A DNA stretch of 64,000 nucleotides from Chlamydomonas reinhardtii (Eukaryota; Chlorophyta; Chlorophyceae; Chlamydomonadales; Chlamydomonadaceae), in assembly GCF_000002595.2 (NCBI RefSeq), contig NC_057010.1, positions 5,447,519 through 5,511,518 of the forward strand, read 5' to 3'. The position numbers were made by a program, and so were the translations under genes. This document shows positions 34,801 through 46,361 of this stretch, piece by piece; the stretch's first letter is position 1, and the number at the start of each line of letters is the position of its first letter. The notes beneath the pieces are model-generated. The model searched no databases. It worked only from the letters and a program-made list of their open reading frames with translations, and was not told the origin of the DNA.

Positions 34801-36497
34801 CTTGGGGCTGCTGCTGTTGCTGCGGCTGTTGCTGTTGGTGGTGGTGCTGGTGCGGTACTCGGTGGCGCTGCTGCGCAAGCTCGCGCTGCAGGGCGTCGAA
34901 CCTCTGCTGCAGCAGCAGTTGAATCGGCTCCGCAAAGGCAGCGGCACTGCCTCCACCCATGTTGACCGCACCGCCGCTGCCGTCTCTCCAGCTGCTGGCT
35001 GCAGCGCGCCTGCGGCGCCGCAGCCCCCACCACAGATCCCGCGCACTCGCCGGCTGACGCCCGGCCGCTGGTGCCTGCTCTGCTGCCGTCACCAGGCCCG
35101 TGCGAGCAGCCCCGTCCCCACTCGAGGCACCGGCACCACCGGCGCCAGTCGCAGCGGCGGCAGCAGCCGAGATGGCTGCGGCGGCCGCTAGTCGCGACGC
35201 CGGTGAAGCCCGCAGCAGCGACGGCGGTCGCGACGGATCCCCGGATGCCCCCAGAGCGATGCCCCCGCCCCCAGCTCCTGGCGCTCCGCCGGTCCCGCCA
35301 CTGGCAGTAGCTTGCGGTGCCTGCGGCAGTAGCAGCCGCTGCCAGCTGGGCCAGCGCTCTGGCGGCCGTCCGCCGGCTGTAGCAACTGCATCCGCGGCCT
35401 CCAGATAATGCGAGGCGCCGGCGGGCGCCAGAGCGCCTTGCACGGCGTCCTCATGCAGGTGCCACCCGCCCCCGAGCCCGGTGTTATTATCTCCCTCAAC
35501 ATCCGCGACGTCTCCGAGGGAAGGGGAAAGCGAGCGATACCGGCTTCCGTCGGCCGCTATGCCTCGGTGGCTCTCGTCCTCGCCGCGGTGGCGACCACGC
35601 AGCCGACAGCCCAAGCCCAGGCAGCAGCAGCACATCGCGACAAGGCCGATGAGAGCTGGCAGGGAGAAGATGCCCCACACCTGTGTGCGATGCGTGGGCG
35701 AGAGGAACCGGCGTGAGCAACGCTCACAGCTAGCTGACGCTGCAAGTGTGCACATCGATATCCCAGATTCTAGTGGCCGGGTCGAATGCGCCAACAGGTG
35801 CTGACGTGGTGCTGCGCGTCACACAGACCTCACTGCATGTAATGGCGCGTGTCAAACCTGCGGCGGATCCCAATCCCCTGCCTGCCCTGTTTCCCACCCG
35901 CCAACTCACCCAAAGGCTCATACCCTGCTGTCCCGGCGCCCCAGAGACTGGGTCACTGCCACTGCCACCGCCACTGCCGCCGCTGTCTTTCCCAAGCAGC
36001 CGGTCTCCAGTCACCACGCCCAGCCCGCCAGGAGGCGGCGCAGGCGCAGGTGAGCCAGGCGCCACGGCGCCGCTGGCATTACTGCCACGCCAGCCGCCTC
36101 CACCACCACCACCTCTGTCAGGCACAACAGCTGCCGATTGCGGCGGCGGGGGCGGCGGGGGCGGCGGGGGCCGAGGACGCGGTGGTGGTAGCGGCGGGGC
36201 AGAGGCTTGTGCTGGGGAGGAGCTGGTCACTGCTACAGCCTTGGGCAGATGCCAGGTTGGCCGCCGCTCCAGCAGCAGCGTGCCGGTCGGTCCGCTCGCT
36301 GAGCTTCCCGCCGCGTGCGCTGCGGTACCGGTGGCTGCAGCTGACAGCGAAGTGGCTGCGCTGCTGCTTTGTGAGGTGGCTGCGCTGCAGCATAGCAGAA
36401 GGAGCGGCAGCAGGCGCCCGCTGCTGCTATTGCCGAGCCGTCCGCAGGCCGGTCGAACAGGCGGCCGCCGCCTGGGCGAAATTTTGAAATGCGCCAT
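31900..36497 (-). CDS. membrane RING-H2 E3 ubiquitin ligase (ATL-like), very large
   Basis: Three exons, 36497-35910, 35680-33506 and 33318-31900, 1393 residues. The N-terminus has a hydrophobic core (LLPLLLLCCSAA, about 29-40) that fits a signal peptide. A Ser/Ala/Thr- and Pro-rich outer segment with a Pro run follows, then a membrane span starting VWGIFSLPALIGLVAM (about 197-222), and then a very long Gln/Gly/Ala/Ser-rich inner region with a Gln tract. The C-terminus (about 1325-1367) is a complete RING-H2 finger: CSVC, 14 residues on LPLCGHVFHAAC, then DTWLQRN and CPNC. The layout (signal/TM then RING-H2) is that of plant ATL-type ligases, which transfer ubiquitin at membranes; the substrate is unknown. 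The length is several times that of plant ATLs, mostly through low-complexity sequence. Its 3' neighbour is the Gln-rich gene. Confidence 0.85.
34645..34700 (-). repeat. CAGCAACAG tandem repeat (poly-Gln tract)
   Basis: About six CAGCAACAG units on the coding strand of the RING-H2 gene, giving an uninterrupted run of Gln. Further shorter CAG-type runs lie near 34100 and 34830. Confidence 0.85.
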
Positions 36498-38233
36498 ATT
36501 GAGCAGCGCTGCTCTCGTGTTTTACGGACTAGCTGATTCAGGTTTCCGGGCGACTGTCAAAGGCCGCGGTTCGTGCTCGGAGCGGCCGGCTTGCTGGTGA
36601 TGAACCTATCTCCAACGTATCCAGTCACATGTTGCTTGTTACGAACTGCTGTATGACTTGCACTAGCTCGTGAACGGTGATAGATCCCCAGCTTCCCATG
36701 GCCGCCCCATGGGTCACGATTGCTCGCAATTCGCGTGGCTGTTAAATACTGAACGTGCGCCGTGCAGTCACATTGCTTAATTGAACTATCCGGAATTGGT
36801 GGACCTTCACCGTGCAGCCGTTTGCGCCGCGGCGCAGCACAGCAGCGCGCAGAGTTCGGGCTTCGCCAACCACCCTACTCAGGTCCCTTACTCATAATCC
36901 TAGTTCGTTTACGCGGGCTTCGCATCCTGCACCCTAACCCAGTCGCCCCACACACACCAGGTGCTCTGCAGCGGTAAAACCAACGTCACACATCCCTCAC
37001 AAAGCACACCTACAAGGCCCTTAACCGACCCAGCGCCGCTGAGCGCGGACCACCCTGTCCCAATGCACCAGTACTGAGCAGAGAGTCGCTGCAGCAAAAG
37101 CTCGGCCCGCCAGGAGACACACATGAACATTCGCCCCCAACTGACTGCTCCCCGACCAGGCTGATGATCTCAGGCCCATGCGCATGGTAGGACACACCAG
37201 ACGACCATGCCCACTGAAAACGCATCAAGCGCCGCGGTTAGGCTTTGTCCGTTTGAACACATTACTTGTCATCAAACACCGAACGTGTCACGCACGCTGC
37301 GCAGTTGCATGACGCACCCAAACATCTATCCATGTATACTTTGTGATAACCGCGTGTACTATCAGTGCGAATCCGCTGCCCCCAAGCCGTAGCGACGAGA
37401 CAGCTATCTGCAGCAGGCACTAGCTCAGCCTTCGCTCGGCCGCTGCTTCCCGGCCGTCCATCACGCCCAATACTGGCGCCCACATGTCTTTGCCAAGCAC
37501 GGCAGGCAGACCTTTTTTCCTAACCAAACTCCACAATGCATGGGCCCTTCATTCAAGGACTGGGACTCCTCTCCTCAGTTCATCAGTTGGTCAGTTTGGC
37601 GTTTTATGCTACTACGATACACAGCAGCCAACAGACAACAGCCAGCGCACGTCGCCGCGAGCTGCATGCATCCGTGCGCATGTACGCAAGCTGGCCCAGA
37701 AACATGTTTGGCACACACACTCCTACCGCATGCAAACGCGAGTAACGTAAGGCAGACAAGAAAGGCGGCTCTCTCTCGCAAGGAAAAAGTGGGCTGCGCC
37801 CACGCCACATTGGCGCATGTCTGAGGCCGAAGGTTTCGAAACCACCTCATCTCCCGGACAAAGCCAGGGTCATTTTGTATAGGCACTGCTATGTCCAGCC
37901 GCGTCCCGCTGCCAAGAACAAGCCTAGTGGGCAACACACCAAACAGCAATACATTTATCACACACCGGGCCACGCTGTGCTCGCCAGCAAAGACAGCTAA
38001 CCAGACACGGCCGTGCCTCCACCTGCGCGCCGGCGCCGCTTCTGGGGCGCCGCCACATTCTCCTCCTCCTTGCCTGCCGCCTCCGCTACGCATATGCGCG
38101 CCGCCACTGCTGGGCCCAGGCCCTGCGCCGCCGCCGCCACCATCGCCGCCAACCCAGCACACAATGTAGCCATGGCTTGGCGCAACAATGCGAAGCAACT
38201 TTGCGGTCACGGTACCGGTACTCATTTACGCCC
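36498..38233. other. spacer: XB3-like 3' UTR and RING-H2 promoter
   Basis: Both neighbours read leftwards. The stretch is less GC-rich than the genes. I found no minus-strand TGTAA for the ankyrin-RING gene, no exon and no repeat worth naming. Confidence 0.45.
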
Positions 38234-41200
38234 TTACGTGCTCTTGCGCAGGCTGCCTGCCCGCGTCAGCTCCACCGGGGGCGCCGGCACCACCCGCACA
38301 AAGTCCGACACGGGCTGGCGGCAGAAGGGGCACAGCAGTGGCTTGGTGGTCACGGTGCGGCACAGCTCCGCCGCACAGGCGGTGCACAGCCCGTGCCGGC
38401 AGCCCGCCGGCGCTACTGCCTCCCGCCGGGAGAAGCACACCGCGCACATGCCCTCGTCATCGTCGCCCTCGCCGTCCTCATCCTCACTGTCGTATACATC
38501 CCCATCCGAGGAGCCCCCAGGAATGGTCTCCGGATACATACTGCCGTCGACCACGCCGCCGCCACCGCCGCCATGGAAGCCAATTTCGGCCGTGGTGCCG
38601 CCCGCGCCGCCGCCCGGGCCGCTGAACGTGCCGCCGCCGCCGCGTAATGGTGAATACGCGGCGGCGGCGGCCGACGCGGCCGCGAAGGGGCTGGCAATCG
38701 CGCCGCGTGTTAGCGAGGGCGACGGCGTCATGACCACGACGGGCGGGCCGGTGGGCACTGCGCCGCCAATGCCGCTGAGCTGCTCCTGTGACTTGCGCGA
38801 CGGCTGGCGCGAGGGGCGCTGCTGCTGCTGCTGCTGCTGGGAGGGCGGCAGTGGAGAGAGCTGCAGCGGCGCGCCAGGCAGCGGCGACGGCCTCGCCTCG
38901 CCCAGGTGGTCTTCAACCACTGTGGACAGCGCGGCGAAGGGACTGGGGTCCTGGTCTAGGCGAGGCGTGTGGTTGTGGGCATAGGCGTGGGCGTGGCTGT
39001 TGTGTTCATGTGGGCTCCCGGCAGCAGCAGCTGCTGCTGCTGTTGCTGCTATGGGTGCTGTGGAATCGGCAGCGTACGGCGCGGCACGACTGGGTGACAC
39101 GCCGCGGCCCGGCAGCGGGCGCAGGCTGCGCGCGTTGGGACCCCAGCTGCTGCTGATGCCGGCGGGCGGTGAGACTGAGATTCCGGCGCCGCTGGCAACA
39201 GAGTCATGGCCGCTGGCAGACGTGGCTGCGGCTGGGACTCCGCCCGACAGACTGCGCTGCGACTGCAGGCCGGAAGCGCCCGCCTGCTGCCGTGGCTGCT
39301 GCTGTGGCTGCTGCTGTGGCTGCTGCTGCGCCGCTGCGGGGCCTGCAAGGCCAGTAACTCCGGCTACGGAGGCGAAGGCAGCACCCAGACCCTTGACTGG
39401 CGGCAGCCTCGTCGGCAGCAGCAGCCCCGGCTTCGGCTCCAAACCAGCCTTGGCCGGGCCTGCGGAGGCGCCACGCGCGCCGTCGCCATTGCCGCCGCCC
39501 ACGGCGCTGCCGTCCAGGGTGGAACCCGACAATGAAGCGTGCGCGACGCTGTTACCGGTACCGTTGCCGTTGGTTGCGGTGTCGTCTGGCGGCGCCGAGG
39601 GCGCCGGCGAGAGGGCTTCTTCAGGCAGGTAGGCGATGAAGCCGCCGCCTGCAGCGGCGCCAATGGCTGCAGCCAGGAAGCCGGTCGGGCCGGCGTCGCC
39701 TGTGAAGCTGCCGCCCTGCAGACTGCCGCCGTCGAGACTGCCCCCGTTTAAACTGCCACCGTTGGCAAGGCTCCCGCCGTTGAGACTCCCGCCATTCAGC
39801 GTGCTGCTGCCGTTGAGCAGGCTGCCGGCGCCGCCATCGAGGCTTCCACCATTGAGACTGCCGCCTTGCGGAGTGCCATCCATGCTACTGCCGCCGGTCG
39901 CGCCCGGCAGTAGGCTGCTGCTGGCCACCATGTGGTGGCCGCCAGGCGTCGTCACTGCCGCCGCCAGCGGCGCCGCCGCCGCCGTGCCCCCGGCCCCGCT
40001 GTGTGCGCTGAAACCCAGGCCCGACTGCCTTGCGCCGGGGCTGCCAGGGCCAGGATGCCCCGAGGCACCGCCCCGGGCGCTCAGGGCTCCCGGGCCACCG
40101 ACTAGGGCGCTGTTCAAACCGCCGCTGTCGCCGCCGCCGTACGTGCTGCCGCCGGCATGACTGATGGGGGCGCTGGTGGTGGGAAGCGTCTGGCTGCTAG
40201 TGGCGTGGATGGCGCCAGCGACGCGTTCGCGGTTGCGCGGGCGGTCACGGCTGCCGCCTCCGACGGCGCCGCCGGCGCCGGTGCCGCCGCCACCGCCGCC
40301 GCTGACCATGCTGCTCAAGCCGCTGCTGATCATGCTCAGAATGCCGCCCTTGCCGCCGCCACCACCGCCGTCGCCGCTTGTGCCGCTGACGCGGGCGCTC
40401 TTCTGCCGCTGCAGCGCTGATGCCTGCTGCTGCTGCTGCTGCTGCCCCCCGGGCCGGCCACTGCCCGGGCGGTTGCTGCGCGGGTGGCCACTCCGGGAGC
40501 GCCCCGCAGCAGCACCGCCGCCACTAGCCGCAGCAGACGGCCCAGCAGCGACGCCGCCATTGGCCCCCGCGCGCAAGCTGGCGCGGCCGGAGAGGGTGTG
40601 CGCGCCCGTCGCCGGCATATGCGGCACCTGCTCTTCAATCACAGAAGGCGGCGGCGAGGTGGTCGCCAGATCCAACAGGCCGTCGTACATGGATCCCGCA
40701 TACGCCAGCTCAGGAGGAGGGTGCGGGTGCGGCTGCTCGCCGTCAAACACGGCGGCGCGACGCGGCGACGCGGGTGCGTCGATGGGGCTGGAGGCGCCGG
40801 AGCGGCGGCGCGTCGGAGACACAGTCCGGGCCGCCTCCGGCTGCTGCGCCCCCGCCGCGCCCGCGCGGGCGTGGCTGCGCCCGCGGCGGCGGCTGCGACC
40901 GCTGGTGGCGCTGGTGCGGCTGAGTCGCCGCAGGCCGGTCATGGAGGGCATGTGCGGCAGGCCGTTGCAGCCGGGCGCGCCGCCGGCGCCACAGAGCAGC
41001 ATCGGCAGCAGCCCGCGCCGCTTGCGCTTCGCCTCCGCCCGCGCCGCCTCCGCCGCCTCCACCAGCTCCCTCTGAATGACCTCCACGGCGCTCAGCAGCT
41101 TGTGGCGCAGCGCCGCCGCCGCCAGCGCCGCCAGTGCCGGCGGCCCCAGGCGGCCCGCCTCCTCCGCCGCCGCCTCCGCCGCCGCCAGCTCTGCCGCGCC

Positions 41201-42371
41201 GTCTGGTCCCAGGGCTTCGGCGAGGGTGCCGGCGGGGTGCAGCATGGTCGCCAGGACGCGGGTGCGCGCCACCTGCGGCAGGAATAAATACTTACAATGT
41301 TACATGCTCAGCGACCGCAAGGGAAGGCAGTTTGAAGGACAGTGGATGCCTGAGTGGTGGTTGTTGTGGTGTGTGCACGTCGTCCGGTGGCATGGGTACG
41401 GCACACACACACAAGCCGAACACGTCTCAACACGCACATGCGTGCATGCACATACACACTACGCACCCCTGCAGCCCCCACCTGCCACGGCAGCTGCCCC
41501 GCGGCGTCGTTCCGCAGCCGGGGGTCCAGCACAGTGCCGGTGCGCCGCCGTCGGGCCTGTGTGTGCAAATCAAGGGGTCACAGGGCATGAGGGGAGAGTA
41601 AGCACTTAGGACAATGCATGCCGGTCCTGTGCGTGCATGGTTGGGCAAACGGCGGCATCCTGGGCCTACCGTGCTGCTCAACCTTTTATAACCATATACA
41701 CAAGCCCCCCCACTCCACAGTCCACGTCCGCTTCTCCCCTGACCTCTTGTCCTCTCCGTCCCCCCGTTGCTCCTGCTCCTTTTCCTCCTCCTCCTTTTCC
41801 TCCTCCTCCCGCTCCCCACTCACATACTCCAGCAGCAGCAGCCGCGCGGCCACGGTGTTGTTCTTGATCGCGGCGAAGTGCAGGGGCGTGGAGAGGGTCT
41901 CGCAGGACACCCACAGGTCGTAGCTGTCCGATGTGGTGGCGGCGGTGATCGCGGGCGCGTGTCGCAGCAGCTCGCGCAGGCAGGCCTCGTGGTCGTAGAA
42001 CACGGCGTAGTGCAGCGCCGTGAGGCCCGCCAGGGAGTTGGAGTTTATGTACCTGTGGAGAGGTGGGGAGGTGGGGAGGAGGAGGAGGGAGGAGGAGGGA
42101 GGAGGACGAGGGAGGTGGGGTGAGGGAGGAGGAGAAGTGGGAGGAAGGCCGGGGACTTTGAAGGGAGGTGGGACAGAAGGCTGCCAAAAGGACCCAGCCC
42201 TATCGGAGGCTCCCAACCCACCGCCCACTGCTAAAAGGCCGCCCTGGCTAACACACACTCACTCTCGCACACACCGCCTTACCTGTGCGGCTGTGCCAAC
42301 TCCGACACACGGCAAGCGCATCCCACTCATCCCACTCCCGTCTTGCATGAAAGGCTACCGCACATACAGGC

Positions 42372-42424
<53 letters not shown>

Positions 42425-43947
42425 CACGCGACGCTCCGTAAAATGGTGGGTATCGGTAAGTAACTCCGTCGCGTCATTGGGCGGGCTTTCGTTTCGTTTT
42501 TTAACACACACACACACACGCCTCTCCTCCCCCAGCCCGGCCCCACCTGACGCTGCTGCGCACCAACATGTGCGGCCGGATGTTTTTCATCAGCGCCTCC
42601 ACACATGCTGCACTGTCAGACACTGTGGCCAGGGGCAATGCCAGGGCGGGGCATGAGTGCGAATACAAGCGGTGGGTGCGACTGTGGGACTGTGCGAGTC
42701 GCGATGCACGTCGTGTGCGGACAACGTGACAACCGAATATCAGCCCCACCAGGCCTTGCCCGGTACTCAATGGGCGCCACCGCCTTGCCCCCGCATGTTG
42801 TTTACCACGAGCCCGGCACTTGCACCTCCAACTCACTTGCGGCGTAGTGGAGCGCGTTCCGACGCCCACAGCGGTCGGCTGCCCAGGGGTCCGCTCCCTG
42901 TACCCCACAGCCGGCAGAGGGCAGGAAGCGCGAGCAAGTCAGCAGCAAGCGGCAAACTCGGCAAACGGGGAGCGCCCGCGTTCTGCCTCCCTGCCCCGCA
43001 AACCCGAACGCACGTGGTAAACATGCACAGACAGTGCAATGTGACCATGCCTATTACGGCCTCAAGCTTGGATCACCGCCTCTTTGCCTTCAGTATCCGG
43101 ACCCCTTGCGCGCCCACCTTGTCAAGTAGCATTTTCACCACCTCGGGTGCAGAGTGGAAACACGCGATCATTAAAGGCGTCTGGCCTGCAAGTTCGAGAG
43201 TCCAGGTATTGGTATGATTGGCAAGGACAAGCCTAATGTGCGTGTGGCATGCTGGAGAGGCGCCCAGTAGCAAACTGTGACAGACGTTGCCTCTGATGCG
43301 GGGCGCAACAGCATGTAATGCTGCCATGTGTATCCCCCCCTGCTTGCATGCGCCGGATTAAGACAGCCCGGAAGCCGACCTTTGTTATTGAGGGCGTTGA
43401 CTGTGATGTGAAGTGTGTCCGAAGTAAGTACAGGCGGCGGCACACGCAGGCGGCGCAGCAACGGCTGTAGTGCCGCGCGCTGAGTCAACATGTCAGCCCC
43501 TTCTAGGAACTCTAGGATGAACTTGAGCAACTGTGAGTTGATTGGAAACACGCAGGGAAAGCTGCTTAAAAGCGCGGGGCCCTCATAGGACTGTCCGCGT
43601 CAAGGCCGCCGGAGCCGCTACCTGCCCCGTGTCCCAAAACCCGAACTGGTTCGGAACAGCACCGGCCTGAAGCCGGCACTCTAGCCGGCCGTGTGCTCGT
43701 TGTTCCAATTCCAAAGCTTTAGTCATTACACGTCGCCACGCCATCATAAGCCTGTATTATTCGCTTCACCTACCGGTACATTGTTTTTCTCCGCAGCGAA
43801 GTGGAGTGCTGTTTCGTTCAGGCCAAGGAAGGCTGCTGGCTGAGGCTGCGTGATGAGGGAAGGCCTTTCCCTTATTTGTTCTGCGACCTCCTCCAGGCTG
43901 CCATCTAAGTTCAGCTGCGCCAGCGGCGAAGAGACGCAACCACCCAT
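38234..43947 (-). CDS. ankyrin-repeat RING E3 ubiquitin ligase, XB3/XBAT type
   Basis: Eight exons: 43947-43774, 43530-43380, 43185-43118, 42897-42837, 42607-42547, 42052-41824, 41556-41482 and 41272-38234, about 1285 residues. The start MGGCVSSP is an N-myristoylation signal (Gly2, Ser6) with Cys4 for palmitoylation, so membrane anchoring is likely. Residues ~40-250 form ankyrin repeats: NETALHFAAEKNN, GQTPLMIACFHSAPEVVKML, RRNALHYAA, GLTALHYAVFYDHEACLREL, STPLHFAAIKNN. A disordered stretch of almost 900 residues follows, including GGSLNGGSL repeats. The end (about 1216-1257) is a RING: CAVCF, AGCRHGLCTACAAELC, CPFCRQPVSDFV. This matches the RING of plant XBAT32/XB3 ligases closely, as does the order myristoylation-ankyrin-RING. 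The last exon alone covers 3 kb. The exon 4-5 join leaves one ankyrin unit short, so that boundary is less sure. Confidence 0.88.
42374..42422. repeat. (CA)n microsatellite in an ankyrin-RING intron
   Basis: About 49 bp of CA on the plus strand, GT on the coding strand, between exons 5 and 6. Confidence 0.95.
42475..42520. repeat. dispersed motif next to (CA)n, copy A
   Basis: Contains GGGCTTTCGTTTCGTTTTTT followed by a short (CA)n. A related sequence occurs at 56591-56630 in a PRP40 intron. It lies 26-70 nt after the exon 5 donor of the ankyrin-RING gene. Confidence 0.45.
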
Positions 43948-44615
43948 TCTTCACAAGCAAGCGGATCTCCGGTGTATCCAGACGTGCAATTACATGTTAT
44001 CAAAGCTTGTGTGCTAGCGTTGCAAAGGAACTGACGACAGCCGGCTAGGCCGAACTACGCGTCGAGCAGGGAACAAGCACGGCATCCGCAGCTTCAATTG
44101 TATACAGGCTCTCGATACTAAGGCACAATGAGTTTGGAGGCAACGCTGCCTCATTGGTCAACGATGCTCGCCGGGATGGGCTCAACCTGACTCGACTTGT
44201 GACCGACTCCGACCCCACTTCACCCCTGACCCTTATGCCTCCAAGCTGAAGCCCGCTGGCGGCCCACACACGTCCAATGCCCTGTAACGTGCTAATAATG
44301 CAGCGCTGGGTTCGACGACAGCGGTCCATCGGCGTGGTCCACCAGGGCACCCCTGTCGTCAACGGCGGGAATGCCTGGCCCTGGTCGCAGCCCCGTTCTG
44401 CCAGATGTGCCAGAGAGCACAAGCCATGTTGTGTATGTGTGGCTACAAGGTGATGCTCACGTCCGTTCGTGCCGTCCCGCTTCTTGGGTGCCTCTTGGGT
44501 GCCTCTTGGGTGCCCCGTCCTGCCTTCTGCCTCCGGGGTGGCCTCACCACGCCATCGCAGGTGGTCGTCACCCAGATGCGCGCAACATCGCCACGCGCCG
44601 AACCTGCCGGGCTGA
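43948..44615. other. spacer: promoter of ankyrin-RING gene and 3' UTR of Cys-rich gene
   Basis: Contains no exon I can support. A CACCCAAGAGG unit is repeated in tandem on the minus strand around 44485-44515, beyond the stop of the Cys-rich gene. Confidence 0.45.
43990..43994 (-). terminator. possible poly(A) signal (TGTAA) of the Cys-rich gene
   Basis: TGTAA on the minus strand, about 620 nt beyond the stop at 44616 and 43 nt upstream of the next start codon, so the two leftward genes would be almost contiguous. Confidence 0.35.
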
Positions 44616-45314
44616 TCAGCGGCGCCCTGCAGCCGCCATTTCCTCCCACAGCTGAAATGGTTCAGAGATGATGAAGATAGTTGCAGGTAGTACGGGCGAG
44701 ACACGGGGAAGCGGAAGGGACAAGACGCAAAGTGAGTCAGGTGGGGACTGGGGAGGCTAAACGCTAGAGCGCGCCGCAGCCCCCCTGGCGCCCCGTCCCT
44801 GCCCCATTCTAATACCCAGCACCACCACGGCACCACCACACATAATCCCCCAAACACACATACCGTTACACTCTCTTCCTTCCTCGCACCCGCCTGCGCT
44901 CACCTCCTTCTCGTACTGCTCGGGCGTCTTGAAGTCGGGGTCGGCGTAGGAGCGGAAGGAGAAGGCGTGGCAGGCCATGCACAGCGACTCAGAGGCCCAG
45001 AGCCGCTTGCCCCTGTTGCATATGGGAGGTATGGCCGTATGGGGCAGGTGCGGTGGGCTGGGCAGTGCGCGTGATTGGGTGAGTCGCGATGGCTGCCCGA
45101 AACGCAGTAGGTGCAAGTGCTCAAGTGTGTACGCGGCGGTGTGGGAGATGGGTACGTGCACGGCCCGCCCAATGGAACGCAATCTAAGCAAACGCCACCG
45201 CCCACAGAAGTTAAGCATACACGAAGGCAAGTAAGCGCGCGCGTGGGGTGGTCCGCTGTGCGCAAGGCCCGGGTGATCAAACAGGTGCTGCACGCACGGA
45301 CACAATGTCATGTC

Positions 45315-45395
<81 letters not shown>

Positions 45396-46361
45396 GCACC
45401 AGGTCTGAGTGAAGTAGTGCTCCCGCGTGTCGGCGCCGCCGCATCCGGGCGCCAGGCAGTGGGGGAAGTCGTCGTTGCGCTTCCAGCGCCGGCTCCACTC
45501 CTCCACACTCATCACCTGCAGCGCGGCGTCCAGCAGCGCGTGGGTGCGGGGCAGCCGTTGGGGTGAGTCAAAGCTCGTTTGTGTGCGGTTGCAAGCCAAG
45601 GGGCAAAACCAGGGGTGCAACAGGTCAACGGCAGCAGAGTTCTCAGAAGAGAATGGAAGGCATCGGGACCGGACCAGCGCGCACACGCGCGCACATGCTG
45701 TGCACGCACACACCTTGAAGCCGTTACCAATGGAGGGGTTGATCTCCACCGGGTCCCCTGCCATCACCTGCACAGGGGCCCAAGGCAGGGCGCGTGTGGA
45801 CCTGAGCCTCGTGGCCTCCTACGGACATCCTTGACCTTCTCCAGGCGTCTCCAACTTCTGAGCTCGCTGGCTTCCTCGACTTCGCATTGCTAGTCTTAAA
45901 TCATCTTCGGTATCCTTGTTCAGAGAAATGTTAGCTGGTGTGAATGTTGCACCGCATGCCTGGCACCCTCCTGCTGCAGCGGCGCCGCTCCCTTTGCCGC
46001 CCTGCCACACCCCTGGCTACCTCCGTCTCCGTACACCACACACCAATATAGGCCATCCCCTTCCCGTTACGAGCTTTGGCTCGCCGTGTGGCCGCACGCG
46101 TGCCCACATGCGGTCCCTGCCTCCCGCCGCTACCCATGAACCGCTGTCCGACGCACTGCCGCCTCTTACGCGCACCTTCCGCCACTCGACCTGGTGCATG
46201 GGCGCATGCGGCTGCGGCCCCACCGCCGTCGTCAGCGGCGCCCGCAGATCGTCGCAGTAGCGCAGCGGCGCGCCGCTGCCGTTGGTGGTGGTGGTGGTGC
46301 TGGTGCTGGCGCCCGCACTGGCTGTTGCCGCAGGCGTCGCAGGAGGCGTCGCAGGAGCCAT
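44616..46361 (-). CDS. small Cys-rich (putative zinc-binding) protein, unknown
   Basis: Five exons, 46361-46176, 45767-45714, 45515-45394, 45012-44904 and 44651-44616, 168 residues, all joins in phase. The start ATG at 46361 has the context CCACCATGG. Residues 1-35 are Ala/Thr/Pro-rich with a Thr run. The core reads MSVEEWSRRWKRNDDFPHC, then LAPGCGGADTREHYFTQTWC, RGKRLWASESLCMACHAF and DPDFKTPEQYEKELWEEM. Pairs C-x4-C (HCLAPGC) and C-x2-C (CMAC), plus His residues between them, could bind one zinc ion. The dense aromatic, charged core looks well conserved, but I cannot name a family. It is divergent from the RGG/PPR-like gene. The donor of exon 3 (GT at 45393-45392) is the first unit of a 78-bp GT microsatellite. 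Confidence 0.75.
45316..45393. repeat. (CA)n microsatellite abutting a splice donor
   Basis: 78 bp of CA on the plus strand. Read on the coding (minus) strand it is (GT)n, and its first GT is the 5' splice site of exon 3 of the Cys-rich gene. Confidence 0.95.

Noticed and set aside
34036-35408. Plus-strand Leu- and Ala-rich frames opposite the RING-H2 gene
   Set aside because: Poly-Leu and poly-Ala runs are the complement of CAG repeats; no plus-strand gene signals.
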